From NCBI GenBank assembly GCA_017540645.1, contig JAFYAQ010000023.1, forward strand, positions 41,558-105,557: DNA of 64,000 bases. Direction: 5' to 3'. Made by a program: the position numbers and the translations under genes. The DNA comes from Oscillospiraceae bacterium (GTDB lineage Bacteria > Bacillota > Clostridia > Oscillospirales > Oscillospiraceae). The notes beneath the pieces were generated by a model. It worked only from the letters and a program-made list of their open reading frames with translations, was not told the origin of the DNA and made no database searches. Shown piece by piece: positions 16,614 to 25,077 of the stretch. How positions within the stretch are numbered: the stretch's first letter is position 1; every line of letters begins with the position of its first letter.

Positions 16614-16845
16614 GGCCCATCCGTCCCAGCCGCTCCGCCACCGCCCGGCCCTCCGGCGTGCTGAGCAGCGCGGTCAGCGCCTTTTGCAGCGCGGCGGCGT
16701 CTCCGCTCCGGACCGCCTGCTGCAACGCGGCGGCCGCCGCGCTGTCCCCCAGCCGCCGGGCCTCCGGCGTCTGGGCCAGGGAGCGCAGGGCCTCTCCCTC
16801 CCGGCCGGAGAGCAGCCGCTCCCCCTGTTCCCGGAATCTGTCCAT
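16606..16845 (-). CDS. Small hypothetical protein (first of three overlapping genes)
   Basis: A 79-aa, strongly helical, Ala/Leu/Arg-rich protein (SLAQTPEARRLGDSAAAAAL; ALLSTPEGRAVAERLGRMG). It is the promoter-proximal member of the three-gene overlapping set. GGTGGG lies upstream of ATG 16845. The repeated 'TPEAR/TPEGR' helix starts suggest two related helical halves. No function is recognised. Confidence 0.65.
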   Translation of the reverse strand: MDRFREQGERLLSGREGEALRSLAQTPEARRLGDSAAAAALQQAVRSGDAAALQKALTALLSTPEGRAVAERLGRMGHG

Positions 16846-16928
16846 AAAAACCCACCTCCGCTACAGTATATGCGGAGAAGCCCCGGAGGGAAACTGCCGG
16901 GAGATAAAGCAATGCAGGAGGCGCTGCC

Positions 16929-17393
16929 ATGACGCGTATCGCCGTCTTTACCGACTCCCACGGGGACACGGAGCCCATGATGGCCGTGATCCGGGAGCAG
17001 AAACCGGATATGGTGCTGCATCTGGGGGACTATGCCCGGGACGCCGAGGAGCTGTGCCGGGCATTCCCCGCCTTGGACATCCGCTATGTCCGGGGCAACT
17101 GCGATTACGGCAGCGACGCGCCGGAGGTGCTGACCCCCGTTGTGGACCGGGTGCGGATCTTCATGACCCATGGGCACCGCTATCAGGTGAAATTCACCCT
17201 CTATTCCCTGGCCGGCGCCGCCTCCTTTTCCGGGGCGCAGCTGGCTCTGTTCGGCCACACCCACGAGAGCGAGTTCCGGCGCGTGGGGGATGTGAGCCTT
17301 TTCAACCCCGGGGCCGCCGGCGCAGGCGGACACCGCTGGGGCCTTGTCACGGTGGAAGGAGAGAAATTCCAATGTCAGATCTTGGAGCTTTGA
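16929..17393 (+). CDS. YfcE/MJ0936-family metallophosphoesterase
   Basis: A 154-aa calcineurin-like phosphodiesterase with all metal-binding blocks of the family: DSHGD (~8-12), HLGDY (~31), GNCD (~57), HGH (~81) and GHTHE (~109). Members hydrolyse phosphodiesters or phosphomonoesters in vitro; the natural substrate is unknown. AGGAGG precedes ATG 16929. It opens a four-gene operon: the next gene starts 22 bp before this one ends. Confidence 0.9.
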   Translation: MTRIAVFTDSHGDTEPMMAVIREQKPDMVLHLGDYARDAEELCRAFPALDIRYVRGNCDYGSDAPEVLTPVVDRVRIFMTHGHRYQVKFTLYSLAGAASFSGAQLALFGHTHESEFRRVGDVSLFNPGAAGAGGHRWGLVTVEGEKFQCQILEL

Positions 17394-18094
17394 AAACGGC
17401 GCTGGTGACCGGCGGCAGCCGGGGCATCGGTGCGGCCATCTGCCGCTGCCTCGCCCGGGACGGCTGGCGGGTGCTGGTGGGCTACTACCGCTCGGAGGCC
17501 CGGGCTCTGGCCCTGGCCCGGGAGATCGGGGGGGAGGCCCTGGGGGCGGACGTATCGGACCCCGGACAGGCCCAGGCCATGGTGGACGCCGCCGGAGAGA
17601 TCGATCTGCTGGTCTGCTGCGCCGGGGCGGCGCTCCCGGCCCAGATCCAGGATATCGGCGACGAGGCCTGGCGCGAGCTTTTCGCGCTGAACACGGACGG
17701 GGCCTTTTACTGCGTGCGCGCCGCGGTGCCGGGGATGATCCGGCGGCGGCGGGGCTGCATCCTGTTCATCAGCTCGGTCTGTGGGGTGTACGGCAGCTCC
17801 TGCGAGTCGGCCTACGCCGCCACCAAGGGGGCGCTGAACAGCCTGACTCTCTCCCTTTATAAGGAGCTGGGCCCCTCCGGCATCCGGGTCAACGCCATCG
17901 CCCCCGGCTTTATCGACACGGACATGGCCGCCGCCTACTCCCCGGAGGAGAAGGCCGCCATTGCCGCGGACACCCCCCTGGGGCGGCTGGGCCGGCCGGA
18001 GGACGTGGCAGAGCTGGCCGCGTTCCTGGCATCAAGCAGAGCCGGCTTCATCACCGGCCAGATCATCGGCTGCGACGGAGGATTCCGCCTTTGA
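17372..18094 (+). CDS. SDR-family oxidoreductase (FabG-like)
   Basis: A 240-aa short-chain dehydrogenase/reductase. The NAD(P)-binding TGGSRGIG is at ~13-20, DVSDP follows the third strand, and the catalytic Ser (FISSVCGVYG) and YxxxK (YAATK) are intact; the C-terminus has NAIAPGFIDTDM and ITGQIIGCDGGF, as in 3-oxoacyl-ACP reductases. ATG 17372 is chosen because GGAAGGAGAG lies just upstream; the frame is open for 700 bp more but runs through other genes. With no fatty-acid genes around, FabG itself is less likely than a sugar or polyketide-type reductase. It overlaps both neighbours. Confidence 0.9.
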   Translation: MSDLGALKTALVTGGSRGIGAAICRCLARDGWRVLVGYYRSEARALALAREIGGEALGADVSDPGQAQAMVDAAGEIDLLVCCAGAALPAQIQDIGDEAWRELFALNTDGAFYCVRAAVPGMIRRRRGCILFISSVCGVYGSSCESAYAATKGALNSLTLSLYKELGPSGIRVNAIAPGFIDTDMAAAYSPEEKAAIAADTPLGRLGRPEDVAELAAFLASSRAGFITGQIIGCDGGFRL

Positions 18095-19251
18095 ACGATC
18101 TTCGGGAGAGACGCTACATAGCCGCGGCGGACCTGCTGCGGATCTTCTGCGTGGGCGGCGTGGCCTGGTTCCACATCTGGCAGCAGAGCTGGCTGGACCC
18201 GGGCTTTGCCGTCGCCGGAGTCTGGGTAGATATGTCCCGCCTGGTGCGCCGGGGCTACATGCTGGTGGATCTGATGCTGCTGCTGTCCGGCTTTCTGCTG
18301 TACTGGCCGGAGGCCCTGCGGGCCAGGGAGGGGCGGCCCTTTTCCCCGGCGGCGGGCTTTTACCGCCGAAGAGCGGCCCGCATCCTGCCCAGCTACCTGT
18401 TTGCCATCCTGGCGGCGGCGGCGGTCTGCCTTTTCTCCGGGCCCGTCCCCGGGAGCCCGCCCCTGTGGCAGGATCTGCTCACCCACCTGAGCTTCACCAC
18501 CACCTTCACCCGGCCCACCTATCTGTGGACCAATCTGAACGGCGTGCTGTGGACCCTGGCGGTAGAGGTGCAGTTTTATCTGCTCTTCCCCCTGATCGGG
18601 CGGCTGTTCCGCCGCTCCCCGGTGCCCGTCTGGGCCTTCATGACGGCCCTGGCCCTGTTCTGCCGGGGGCTGGTCAGCCGCTTCGCCGACCCCACCATGT
18701 TCTTCAACCAGCTGCCGTGCATGCTGGATCTGTACGCCTTCGGGATGATGACGGCCCATCTGCTCTCCCTGCGGAAGAAAGGGGAGGGCTCCCGGCGGCA
18801 GAAGCTTGTCTGGGCTCTGGTCTCGGTCCTGGCCCTGCTGGGCATTCTGGAGGTGCTGTGGCAGCAGCACCCGGTGGACGGGCGGGATCTGCAGCTCCTG
18901 CAGCTGTACTGGCGGCTGCCTCTGGCGGTGCTGGGCAGCGTGTACCTCTATGCCGGAGGCTGCTGGGGCGCGAGAATCAGCCGCGCCGTGGGCAATCCCC
19001 CGGTCCGCTTCCTGGCCGGGATCAGCTATAACTTCTATATCTGGCATCAGTATCTGGCCGTGAAGCTCAAGGAGCTGCACCTGCCCCCCTATACCGCCCC
19101 GGAGCTGCCTCAGATGACGGAGGGCCTGGGCTGGCAGCGGCTCTACAACTTCTATTGCTGGGCCGCCGCCCTGCTGGCCGCCGTGCTGGCCACCTATCTG
19201 ATCGAAAAGCCCGCGGCCCAGCTCCTGGGAAAGAGGAGGAAACGCCCATGA
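18091..19251 (+). CDS. Acyltransferase family 3 membrane protein (OafA/YrhL type)
   Basis: A 386-aa protein with about ten membrane helices and the Acyl_transf_3 marks: an N-terminal helix with RYIAAADLLRIFCVGGVAWFH (catalytic-type His), FYRRRAARILPSYL, and WTLAVEVQFYLLFPLIG. Such enzymes O-acylate cell-surface sugars, peptidoglycan or exported glycans. The start is TTG at 18091: GGAGG lies 10 nt upstream and the TTGA overlaps the stop of the SDR gene, so translation is coupled. The substrate cannot be read from sequence. Confidence 0.88.
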   Translation: MNDLRERRYIAAADLLRIFCVGGVAWFHIWQQSWLDPGFAVAGVWVDMSRLVRRGYMLVDLMLLLSGFLLYWPEALRAREGRPFSPAAGFYRRRAARILPSYLFAILAAAAVCLFSGPVPGSPPLWQDLLTHLSFTTTFTRPTYLWTNLNGVLWTLAVEVQFYLLFPLIGRLFRRSPVPVWAFMTALALFCRGLVSRFADPTMFFNQLPCMLDLYAFGMMTAHLLSLRKKGEGSRRQKLVWALVSVLALLGILEVLWQQHPVDGRDLQLLQLYWRLPLAVLGSVYLYAGGCWGARISRAVGNPPVRFLAGISYNFYIWHQYLAVKLKELHLPPYTAPELPQMTEGLGWQRLYNFYCWAAALLAAVLATYLIEKPAAQLLGKRRKRP

Positions 19252-19703
19252 CCCACGCCATAATGCTGGAAGGCATGAAAAAAGCCCTGGCCCTGGCCAG
19301 GGAGGCGGCTGCGGAGGGGGAGATCCCCGTGGGCTGCGTGATCACGGCAGCGGACGGGCAGGTGCTGGGCCGGGGCCGGAACCGGCGGGAACGGGACCAC
19401 GACGCCACCGCCCACGCGGAGATCGAGGCCATCCGGGAGGCCTGCGGCCGGCGGGGGAGCTGGCGGCTCAATGACTGCGCCCTGTTCGTGACGCTGGAGC
19501 CCTGCCCCATGTGCGCCGGGGCCATCCTGAACGCCCGCATCCCCACGGTGGTCTACGGGGCCCGGGAGCCCAAGAGCGGCTCTCTGGGGAGCGTGATCGA
19601 CCTCTTCTTTGAGCCCTACGGCTTTCAGCCGGAGGTGTACGGCGGCGTCCTGGAGCAGGAGTGCGCCGCCCTGCTGCGGGAATTCTTCACTCTCCGGCGC
19701 TGA
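19248..19703 (+). CDS. tadA: tRNA-specific adenosine deaminase TadA
   Basis: A 151-aa zinc deaminase that converts A34 of tRNA-Arg(ACG) to inosine. The zinc and catalytic motifs are complete: HAE at 56-58 and PCPMC at 85-89, with the family stretch GEIPVGCVI. ATG 19248 overlaps the stop of the acyltransferase gene (ATGA) and has GAGGAGG upstream. It is the last gene of the four-gene operon and is followed by a strong terminator. Confidence 0.95.
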   Translation: MTHAIMLEGMKKALALAREAAAEGEIPVGCVITAADGQVLGRGRNRRERDHDATAHAEIEAIREACGRRGSWRLNDCALFVTLEPCPMCAGAILNARIPTVVYGAREPKSGSLGSVIDLFFEPYGFQPEVYGGVLEQECAALLREFFTLRR

Positions 19704-19713
19704 CTGATTCATG

Positions 19714-19766
19714 AAAGATCGGCGCTGTCCTCCCTCCCTCGCGGAGGGGAGACAGCGCCGGTCTTT
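19714..19766. terminator. Strong terminator after tadA (copy of the proA terminator)
   Basis: GGCGCTGTC (19721-19729) pairs with GACAGCGCC (19751-19759), with further inner and outer pairing and TCTTTT after it. It serves tadA from the left and the proA fragment from the right. Confidence 0.85.
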
Positions 19767-20010
19767 TATCTTATCTGTCCGTTGCCCCGGACGATGTATT
19801 TGTAGCTGTTCAGCTCCTCCAGACCCATGGGGCCCCGGGCGTGGAGCTTCTGGGTGGAGATGCCCATCTCGCAGCCCAGGCCGAACTCGCCCCCGTCCGT
19901 AAAGCGGGTGGAGACGTTCACATACACCGCCGCGGAGTCCACCAGGGCGGTGAAGCGACGGGCGTTTTCCTCGCTGCGGGTCAGGATCGCCTCGCTGTGG
20001 CCGGTGGAGT
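19714..20010 (-). pseudogene. Detached copy of the proA 3' end plus its terminator
   Basis: These 297 bp match 21089-21384 (the end of proA and its terminator) with only about three substitutions and one indel. The copy encodes the last ~80 residues of ProA ([18 protein letters not shown] ... VRGNGQIR) in frame but has no N-terminal part, so it cannot make an active reductase. At 20010/20011 the match ends abruptly. The identity implies a recent duplication or integration event. Confidence 0.93.
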
Positions 20011-21088
20011 AGTTTCTCCATGACCACATAACCGGTTCCCGTTCTTTGTCAAGGGGCGGCCCGGACGCCATTTCGGGAGTTGCGTTTTCCTTTTGATTCT
20101 GGTATACTGTCATTGGAGGACATGGATGCCTGCCGCGAAAGCTGTTCGCTTAGCGCAACTGGCTCTGTGTCTTCTGTTTTTCTTCTGCTCCCGGTCATAG
20201 ACTGCATCATTTCTCGGGACAAAGATTATTTCTTTATTATGTTGGGGTTAAAAAGCCGCAATCGGGTCTTCTTCACGGGGATTCTACGAACAATAACGCC
20301 GCTCATTTACCCATCAACATCAGCAAAATATACGTTATCACCAGTGGGTTCGGCACCTGTACGGGGAGGCAGAAGAGCCTCGAGTCCGTATATAATAAAA
20401 ACGCGCGCCGACACCACTGGTGACAAAATCAATGTAGCTTAGAAATAGCGATTTGTCAATAAGAGAACGGCAACATATTCCGTTTGTTACGCTGTTTCTG
20501 ACAGATGCCTTGGGCTCTCTCGCGCCCTCCTGTCTGCCGGCGGTCCGCCACCTCCGCGCTGGCCCGGCCCTCTTTTTTGTATTGCTTTCTGTCCCGTTTT
20601 CTGTTACACTATTATCGTACGGAAGAACCAGCAGCAAGTCCGGACGGCGTGTCGCCCGAGGCAACGTGCTCTGGGTCTTCTGTTTTTTTATCTTCAGCCC
20701 TATCGATTCTAAGATGGGCTTTAGCTTCTCCGGTGTAACGTCCTCATCCATGACTACATTTCCGTGCTGATCCACCGCCGCCCGCGGCGGCCCCCGGGGT
20801 GCTCTCCTGCCCGCCGGCGGTCTGGCTCTCCACCTGGCTTCCGATGGCGGCGCGCACTTCGTCCACGGTCTCCCCGTTGGCCCGGCCCGCCATTTTGGGG
20901 TTGATATTTTCGAAACTATCGAGTACACTATTAGTAGAAGATCGAGTATTGCCCAAGCCATCATTTTTGGCTTGCGTCACGTCGGCATGTAAAGTCCGCC
21001 GGGTACTCGGTCTTTCTATTTGTTCATCGCTCTCGGTTTCCAGAAGGGCGTCCGACGGTTCGGCTTTCCACCCGGCTGTCGATCCGCA
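20011..21088 (-). pseudogene. Decayed, foreign-looking 1.08-kb segment between the two proA ends
   Basis: No intact gene. The base composition is visibly lower in GC, with AT-rich patches (e.g. 20225-20300). On the minus strand from 21086 a hydrophilic reading frame (ESDEQIERPSTRRT; NINPKMAGRANGETVDEVRA; AAIGSQVESQTAGGQES) breaks near 20780, resumes in another frame as MDEDVTPEKLKPILESIGLK and breaks again at a run of seven A. A second, more eroded copy of the same text lies at ~20600-20030 (GCCGGGCCA, CAGACAGGAGGGC and ACAGAAGACACAGAGC blocks recur). I do not recognise the protein. It is best read as the remnant of an integrated element. Confidence 0.6.
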
Positions 21089-21095
21089 AAAGATC

Positions 21096-21134
21096 GGCGC
21101 TGTCCTCCCTCCCTCGCGGAGGGGAGACAGCGCC
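21096..21134 (-). terminator. proA terminator
   Basis: GGCGCTGTC (21096-21104) pairs with GACAGCGCC (21126-21134), only 5 bp beyond the proA stop; same structure as the copy at 19721-19759. Confidence 0.85.
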
Positions 21135-21139
21135 GGTTT

Positions 21140-22396
21140 TTATCTTATCTGTCCGTTGCCCCGGACGATGTATTTGTAGCTGTTCAGCTCCTCCAGCCCC
21201 ATGGGGCCCCGGGCGTGGAGCTTCTGGGTAGAGATGCCCATCTCGCAGCCCAGGCCGAACTCGCCCCCGTCCGTAAAGCGGGTGGACACGTTCACATACA
21301 CCGCCGCGGAGTCCACCAGGGCGGTGAAGCGACGGGCGTTTTCCTCGCTGCGGGTCAGGATCGCCTCGCTGTGGCCGGTGGAGTGCCGGGCAATGTGCCC
21401 GATGGCGGCGTCCACGTCATCCACCACGGCCACGGCCAGGATATAGTCCAGAAACTCCGTGTCGAAATCCGCCTCTCCCGCGGGGGTGCCGGGGATGATC
21501 TTCGCCGCGGCGCCGTCCAGCCGGAGCTCCACCGGGACCTGTCCCCGGGCCGCCCGCTCCCCGCACAGCCGCTCACGCAGCCGGGGCAGGAACTCCTCCG
21601 CGATGGAGCGGTGTACCAGCAGCACCTCCTCGGCGTTGCACACGGAGGGGCGGCTGGTCTTGGCGTTTTCGATGATATCCAGGGCCTGGTCCTGGTCCGC
21701 CGTCTCGTCCACGAAGATGTGGCAGATGCCGGTGCCGGTCTGGATGCAGGGCACCCGGGCGTTTTCCGTGCAGCGCCGGATCAGCCCCGCGCCGCCCCGG
21801 GGGATCAGCAGGTCGATATAGCCCACGGCCTGCATCAGCTCCTCGGCGCTCTCGTGGGAGGTGTCCTCCACAAAGCCCACCAGCTCCGCCGGCAGCCCCG
21901 CGTCCTCCAGGCCGTGGCGGATGGCGGCGACGATGGCGGCGTTGGAGCGGAAGGCTTCCCGGCCTCCCCGCAGCACCACCGCATTTCCCGACTTCAGGGC
22001 CAGCACCGCTGCGTCCGAGGTGACGTTGGGGCGGCTCTCATAGATGATGGCCACCACGCCCAGGGGGACGGAGGTCTTTTCGATCACCAGGCCGTTGGGC
22101 CGCTCCACCCGGCGCAGCACCCGGCCCTCCGGATCCGGCAGGGCGGCGACCTCCCGCACGCCCTGGGCCATGGCGGCGATGCGCCCGCTCGTCAGGGTCA
22201 GGCGGTCGATCATCACCTCTCCGTAGCGCTCCCGGGCGGCGTCCACGTCCGCCCGGTTGGCCGCCAGGATCGTCTCCTGTTCGGCCAGCAGCCGGTCGGC
22301 GATGCGCTCCAGAGCCAGGTTTTTGCGCTCCCGGGAGGCGCTCAGCCTGGGCAGGGCGCTTTTTGTCTCGATAAGAACGTCTTTTGTTTTCTTCAC
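21140..22396 (-). CDS. proA: Gamma-glutamyl phosphate reductase
   Basis: A 418-aa enzyme for the second step of proline synthesis, NADPH reduction of glutamyl-5-phosphate to the semialdehyde. The catalytic Cys lies in SVCNAEE, and [16 protein letters not shown] and the C-terminal [16 protein letters not shown] are conserved. The start is GTG at 22396 with AGGAGGG 10 nt upstream. It is the third gene of the proB-proC-proA operon, about 21 bp after proC. Its last ~245 bp and terminator are duplicated at 19714-20010. Confidence 0.96.
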   Translation of the reverse strand: MKKTKDVLIETKSALPRLSASRERKNLALERIADRLLAEQETILAANRADVDAARERYGEVMIDRLTLTSGRIAAMAQGVREVAALPDPEGRVLRRVERPNGLVIEKTSVPLGVVAIIYESRPNVTSDAAVLALKSGNAVVLRGGREAFRSNAAIVAAIRHGLEDAGLPAELVGFVEDTSHESAEELMQAVGYIDLLIPRGGAGLIRRCTENARVPCIQTGTGICHIFVDETADQDQALDIIENAKTSRPSVCNAEEVLLVHRSIAEEFLPRLRERLCGERAARGQVPVELRLDGAAAKIIPGTPAGEADFDTEFLDYILAVAVVDDVDAAIGHIARHSTGHSEAILTRSEENARRFTALVDSAAVYVNVSTRFTDGGEFGLGCEMGISTQKLHARGPMGLEELNSYKYIVRGNGQIR

Positions 22397-22417
22397 GGCG
22401 ATTCCCTCCTGAAGTTT

Positions 22418-23188
22418 TTACCGGATATCCCCGGCGGCCAGCACGGCCTCGATCACTGCGGAGCGAAAGCCCCGCTCCTCCAGCTTGCGCACGCCCCGGA
22501 TGGTGGTGCCCCCGGGGGAACAGACCGCGTCCTTCAGCTCCCCGGGGTGCTTTCCGCTCTCCAGGATCAGCTGCGCGGCGCCCCGGACCGTCTGGGCCGC
22601 CAGCAGCAGGGCGTCCTCTCTGGTCAGTCCGCCGACCACGCCGGCGTCCGCCATGGCCTCCACGAACAGATCCACAAAGGCCGGGCCGCAGCCGGAGAGG
22701 GCCATGCCCGTGTTCATCAGCCGCTCCTCCACGGCGAGGAAGCGCCCCGCAAAGCGCAGGGCATGGAGGAACGCCTCCGGCTCGGCGCCCCCGCCGCAGG
22801 TGTAGAGGATCATCCCGGCCCCCACCGCCGCCGGCGTGTTGGGCATGATGCGGATGGCGGGCCCCTCGCCCAGCAGCTCCGTCAGCTCCGCCAGGCTGAC
22901 CCCCGCCGCCATGGACACCACGGTGACGGACGGCCGTCTCCCGGCAAGGAGGGGCCGCAGCTCCCCGCACAGTTCCGGGAGCGCCCGGGGCTTGACCCCC
23001 AGCACCAGCAGCTCCGCCTCCCGGGCGGCCCGGGCGTTGTCTGCAAGCTCTCCGCCGATCTGGCGCTGCAGCTGTGCGGCCTTCTCCGGGTGCCGGTTCA
23101 CCAGCAGGAGCTGGTTATCCGTATCCTTTGCCGCGGCGCGCGCCAGGGCGCCGCCCATGTTTCCCGTGCCGATAAATGCGATCTTCAT
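22418..23188 (-). CDS. proC: Pyrroline-5-carboxylate reductase
   Basis: A 256-aa Rossmann-fold reductase for the last step of proline synthesis. GTGNMGGAL (residues ~7-15) is the dinucleotide site; VKPRALPEL, RIMPNTPAAVGAG and SGCGPAFVDLFVEAMADAGV are ProC signatures. ATG 23188 is used; one base separates it from the proB stop, so the two are coupled. Slightly shorter than the usual ~265-270 aa but complete. Confidence 0.95.
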   Translation of the reverse strand: MKIAFIGTGNMGGALARAAAKDTDNQLLLVNRHPEKAAQLQRQIGGELADNARAAREAELLVLGVKPRALPELCGELRPLLAGRRPSVTVVSMAAGVSLAELTELLGEGPAIRIMPNTPAAVGAGMILYTCGGGAEPEAFLHALRFAGRFLAVEERLMNTGMALSGCGPAFVDLFVEAMADAGVVGGLTREDALLLAAQTVRGAAQLILESGKHPGELKDAVCSPGGTTIRGVRKLEERGFRSAVIEAVLAAGDIR

Positions 23189-23189
23189 C

Positions 23190-23993
23190 TTAATATCTCG
23201 CCTTTCTGCCCACAAACAGGGTGCCCACCGGGTTCCCCGCGGCGACATCGTACAGGATCCGGGGGTTCTTCCCGTTGGTGATGACCACATCGATCCCCTG
23301 GGCCGTGGCCAGGTCCGCCGCCTGCAGCTTGGTGCGCATGCCGCCCGTGCCCCGTCTCGATCCGGCGCCGCCGGCCAGCGCGTAGGTGGACTCGTCGATC
23401 CTCTCGATCCGGCGGATCAGCTCCGCGTTTTTGTAAAGCCGGGGGTCCTTGTCGTAAAACCCGTCGATGTCCGACAGAATGACCAGCTTGTCGGCCCGGC
23501 ACAGCACCGCCACCACGGCGGAGAGCATATCGTTGTCGCCGAAGAGCTTTTCCTCGGATTCGATCTCCTTGTAGCTGACCGAGTCGTTTTCATTCACGAC
23601 GGGGATGATCCCCTGCTCCAGCAGCGCGCCGAAGGTGTTGGCCAGATTCTCCTTCTTCTCCTCATCCACGATGTCGTCCGCGTTCAGCAGGATCTGGGCG
23701 ACGGTCTTATTATAGTAGCCGAAGAATTTATCGTAGAGGAACATGTTCTCGCACTGGCCCACGGCGGCGGCCGCCTGCTTCATCCGAAGCTCCTTCGGCT
23801 TTTCCGCCAGGTGCAGCTTCTGGCTGCCCACGGCAATGGCGCCGGAGGAGACCAGGATCACCTCGTTGCCGTTGTTCTGTATATCGGACAGCACAAAGGC
23901 CAGATCCTCATAGGCCCGGAGCTTGCTGTTCCCGTTTTCATGGGTCAGGGTGGAGGTCCCCACCTTTACCACGATCCTGTTTTTTTCCTGCAT
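23190..23993 (-). CDS. proB: Glutamate 5-kinase, short form without PUA domain
   Basis: A 267-aa amino-acid kinase that phosphorylates glutamate to start proline synthesis. VVKVGTSTLT, VSSGAIAVG, PVVNENDSV and LSDIDGFYDKDPR are the kinase motifs; GTGGMRTKLQAA closes the catalytic core. The C-terminal PUA domain of the ~370-aa enzymes is absent, as in several Firmicutes. AAGGAGA precedes ATG 23993. It is the first gene of the proline operon, with a promoter 55-80 bp upstream. Confidence 0.95.
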   Translation of the reverse strand: MQEKNRIVVKVGTSTLTHENGNSKLRAYEDLAFVLSDIQNNGNEVILVSSGAIAVGSQKLHLAEKPKELRMKQAAAAVGQCENMFLYDKFFGYYNKTVAQILLNADDIVDEEKKENLANTFGALLEQGIIPVVNENDSVSYKEIESEEKLFGDNDMLSAVVAVLCRADKLVILSDIDGFYDKDPRLYKNAELIRRIERIDESTYALAGGAGSRRGTGGMRTKLQAADLATAQGIDVVITNGKNPRILYDVAAGNPVGTLFVGRKARY

Positions 23994-24045
23994 GGTGTTT
24001 TTCTCCTTTTCCTTACGGTGATCGTCGCGCTGTCCGGATTGATTT

Positions 24046-24073
24046 ATTATAGCAGTATATCTCCGCTTTGCAA
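24046..24073 (-). promoter_or_regulatory. Promoter of the proB-proC-proA operon
   Basis: On the minus strand TTGCAA (24068-24073), 16 nt, perfect TATAAT (24046-24051). No T-box or leader peptide fits in the ~45-nt leader. Confidence 0.65.
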
Positions 24074-24083
24074 CCGTACCGGC

Positions 24084-24959
24084 TCACTGGTTTTTGGCCA
24101 CCCACTCGGCGGCGAACTGGGCGAATTTCCGGGTGGCGGGACCGGCCCGCTCCCCGGCGGGGATGGCCAGGGCCAGAGTGCGCCGCCCCGGCGGGTCCAG
24201 GGGCCGCACGGCCACTCCCTCCGAACGCCCCGAGAGCAGCAGCTGGGGCATGATGCTCACCCCCAGGCCCTTGGCCACCATGGCGATGATGGCGTAATCG
24301 TCCTTGGTGGTGAAGCGCACATTGGGCCGCACTCCCGCGGCCAGCAGGGCCCGGCGGGCGTCGTCGTCGGAGGTGGAGAGCAGGGAGATGAAGGGCTCCG
24401 CCGCCACCGCCGCCACCGGGCACACCGGAAGCTTCGCCAGCGGGTGGTCCCGGGGCAGCACCGCCAGCAGCGGGTCCTCCCGGAGGGCGATGGTTTCGCA
24501 GCGGAGCTCCGTGGGCAGGGTGATGAAGCCCACGTCCGCGCTGCCGTCGGTCAGCCAGCGGTCCACGTCGTGATAGTCCCCGTTGAAGAGCTTGAACTCC
24601 ACCCGGGGATAGAGGGTCTGGAACTCCCGGAGCATCCCCGGCAGCCAGTGCACCGCCACGCTGGTGAAGGTGCCGATGCGCACCGTTCCCGCGGACAGGC
24701 CCCGCATCTCCGCCGCCGCCTGCAGAAGCTGCTCCTCCGAGCGGAGGATGGAGCGCACATAGGGCATCAGCCGCTCCCCCTCGCCGGTCAGGCGTGCCCC
24801 CACCCGGCTGCGCCGGAGCAGCGGGAAGCCCAGCTCCTGCTCCAGGGCCGAGAGGATGTGGCTGACCCCCGATTGGGTCATGCCCAGCTCCTCCGCGGCC
24901 CTGGTCAGGGAGGAAAACTCCACGATTCTTTCCAAAACCTCGTACTTTTTCGTGTCCAC
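24084..24959 (-). CDS. LysR-family transcriptional regulator
   Basis: A 291-aa regulator: N-terminal winged HTH (SSLTRAAEELGMTQSGVSHI, ~16-35) and a periplasmic-binding-protein-like effector domain (~90-290). GTG 24959 is the start, with AAGGGG upstream. It is transcribed away from putP, and a palindrome sits between the two, so it most likely controls putP and itself. The proline biosynthesis operon lies directly downstream on the same strand, making a link to proline supply plausible (inference). Confidence 0.9.
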   Translation of the reverse strand: MDTKKYEVLERIVEFSSLTRAAEELGMTQSGVSHILSALEQELGFPLLRRSRVGARLTGEGERLMPYVRSILRSEEQLLQAAAEMRGLSAGTVRIGTFTSVAVHWLPGMLREFQTLYPRVEFKLFNGDYHDVDRWLTDGSADVGFITLPTELRCETIALREDPLLAVLPRDHPLAKLPVCPVAAVAAEPFISLLSTSDDDARRALLAAGVRPNVRFTTKDDYAIIAMVAKGLGVSIMPQLLLSGRSEGVAVRPLDPPGRRTLALAIPAGERAGPATRKFAQFAAEWVAKNQ

Positions 24960-25032
24960 CGTCGATTTACCCCTTGCATTTTTTCAAAAACGGGTGTATG
25001 ATGCACGCGTTTTCATGAATTGTAGACATGTT

Positions 25033-25055
25033 ACGCATTATAAATTGTAATGCGT
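25033..25055. promoter_or_regulatory. Candidate LysR operator in the lysR-putP intergenic region
   Basis: Perfect inverted repeat ACGCATTA (25033-25040), 7-bp AT spacer, TAATGCGT (25048-25055): the T-N11-A style of LysR sites, 23 bp before the putP start codon. Confidence 0.65.
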
Positions 25056-25077
25056 CGGATGTCAAGGGGGATTTGAG

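Noticed and set aside
16658..17371. N-terminal extension of the SDR protein by about 238 codons
   Set aside because: The extension runs antisense through one small gene and across the phosphoesterase gene; the start at 17372 has a good ribosome site and gives the normal SDR length.
20453..20770. Plus-strand 105-codon frame within the decayed proA segment
   Set aside because: Hydrophobic but without ribosome site or family match; the minus strand carries the better, though broken, coding text.
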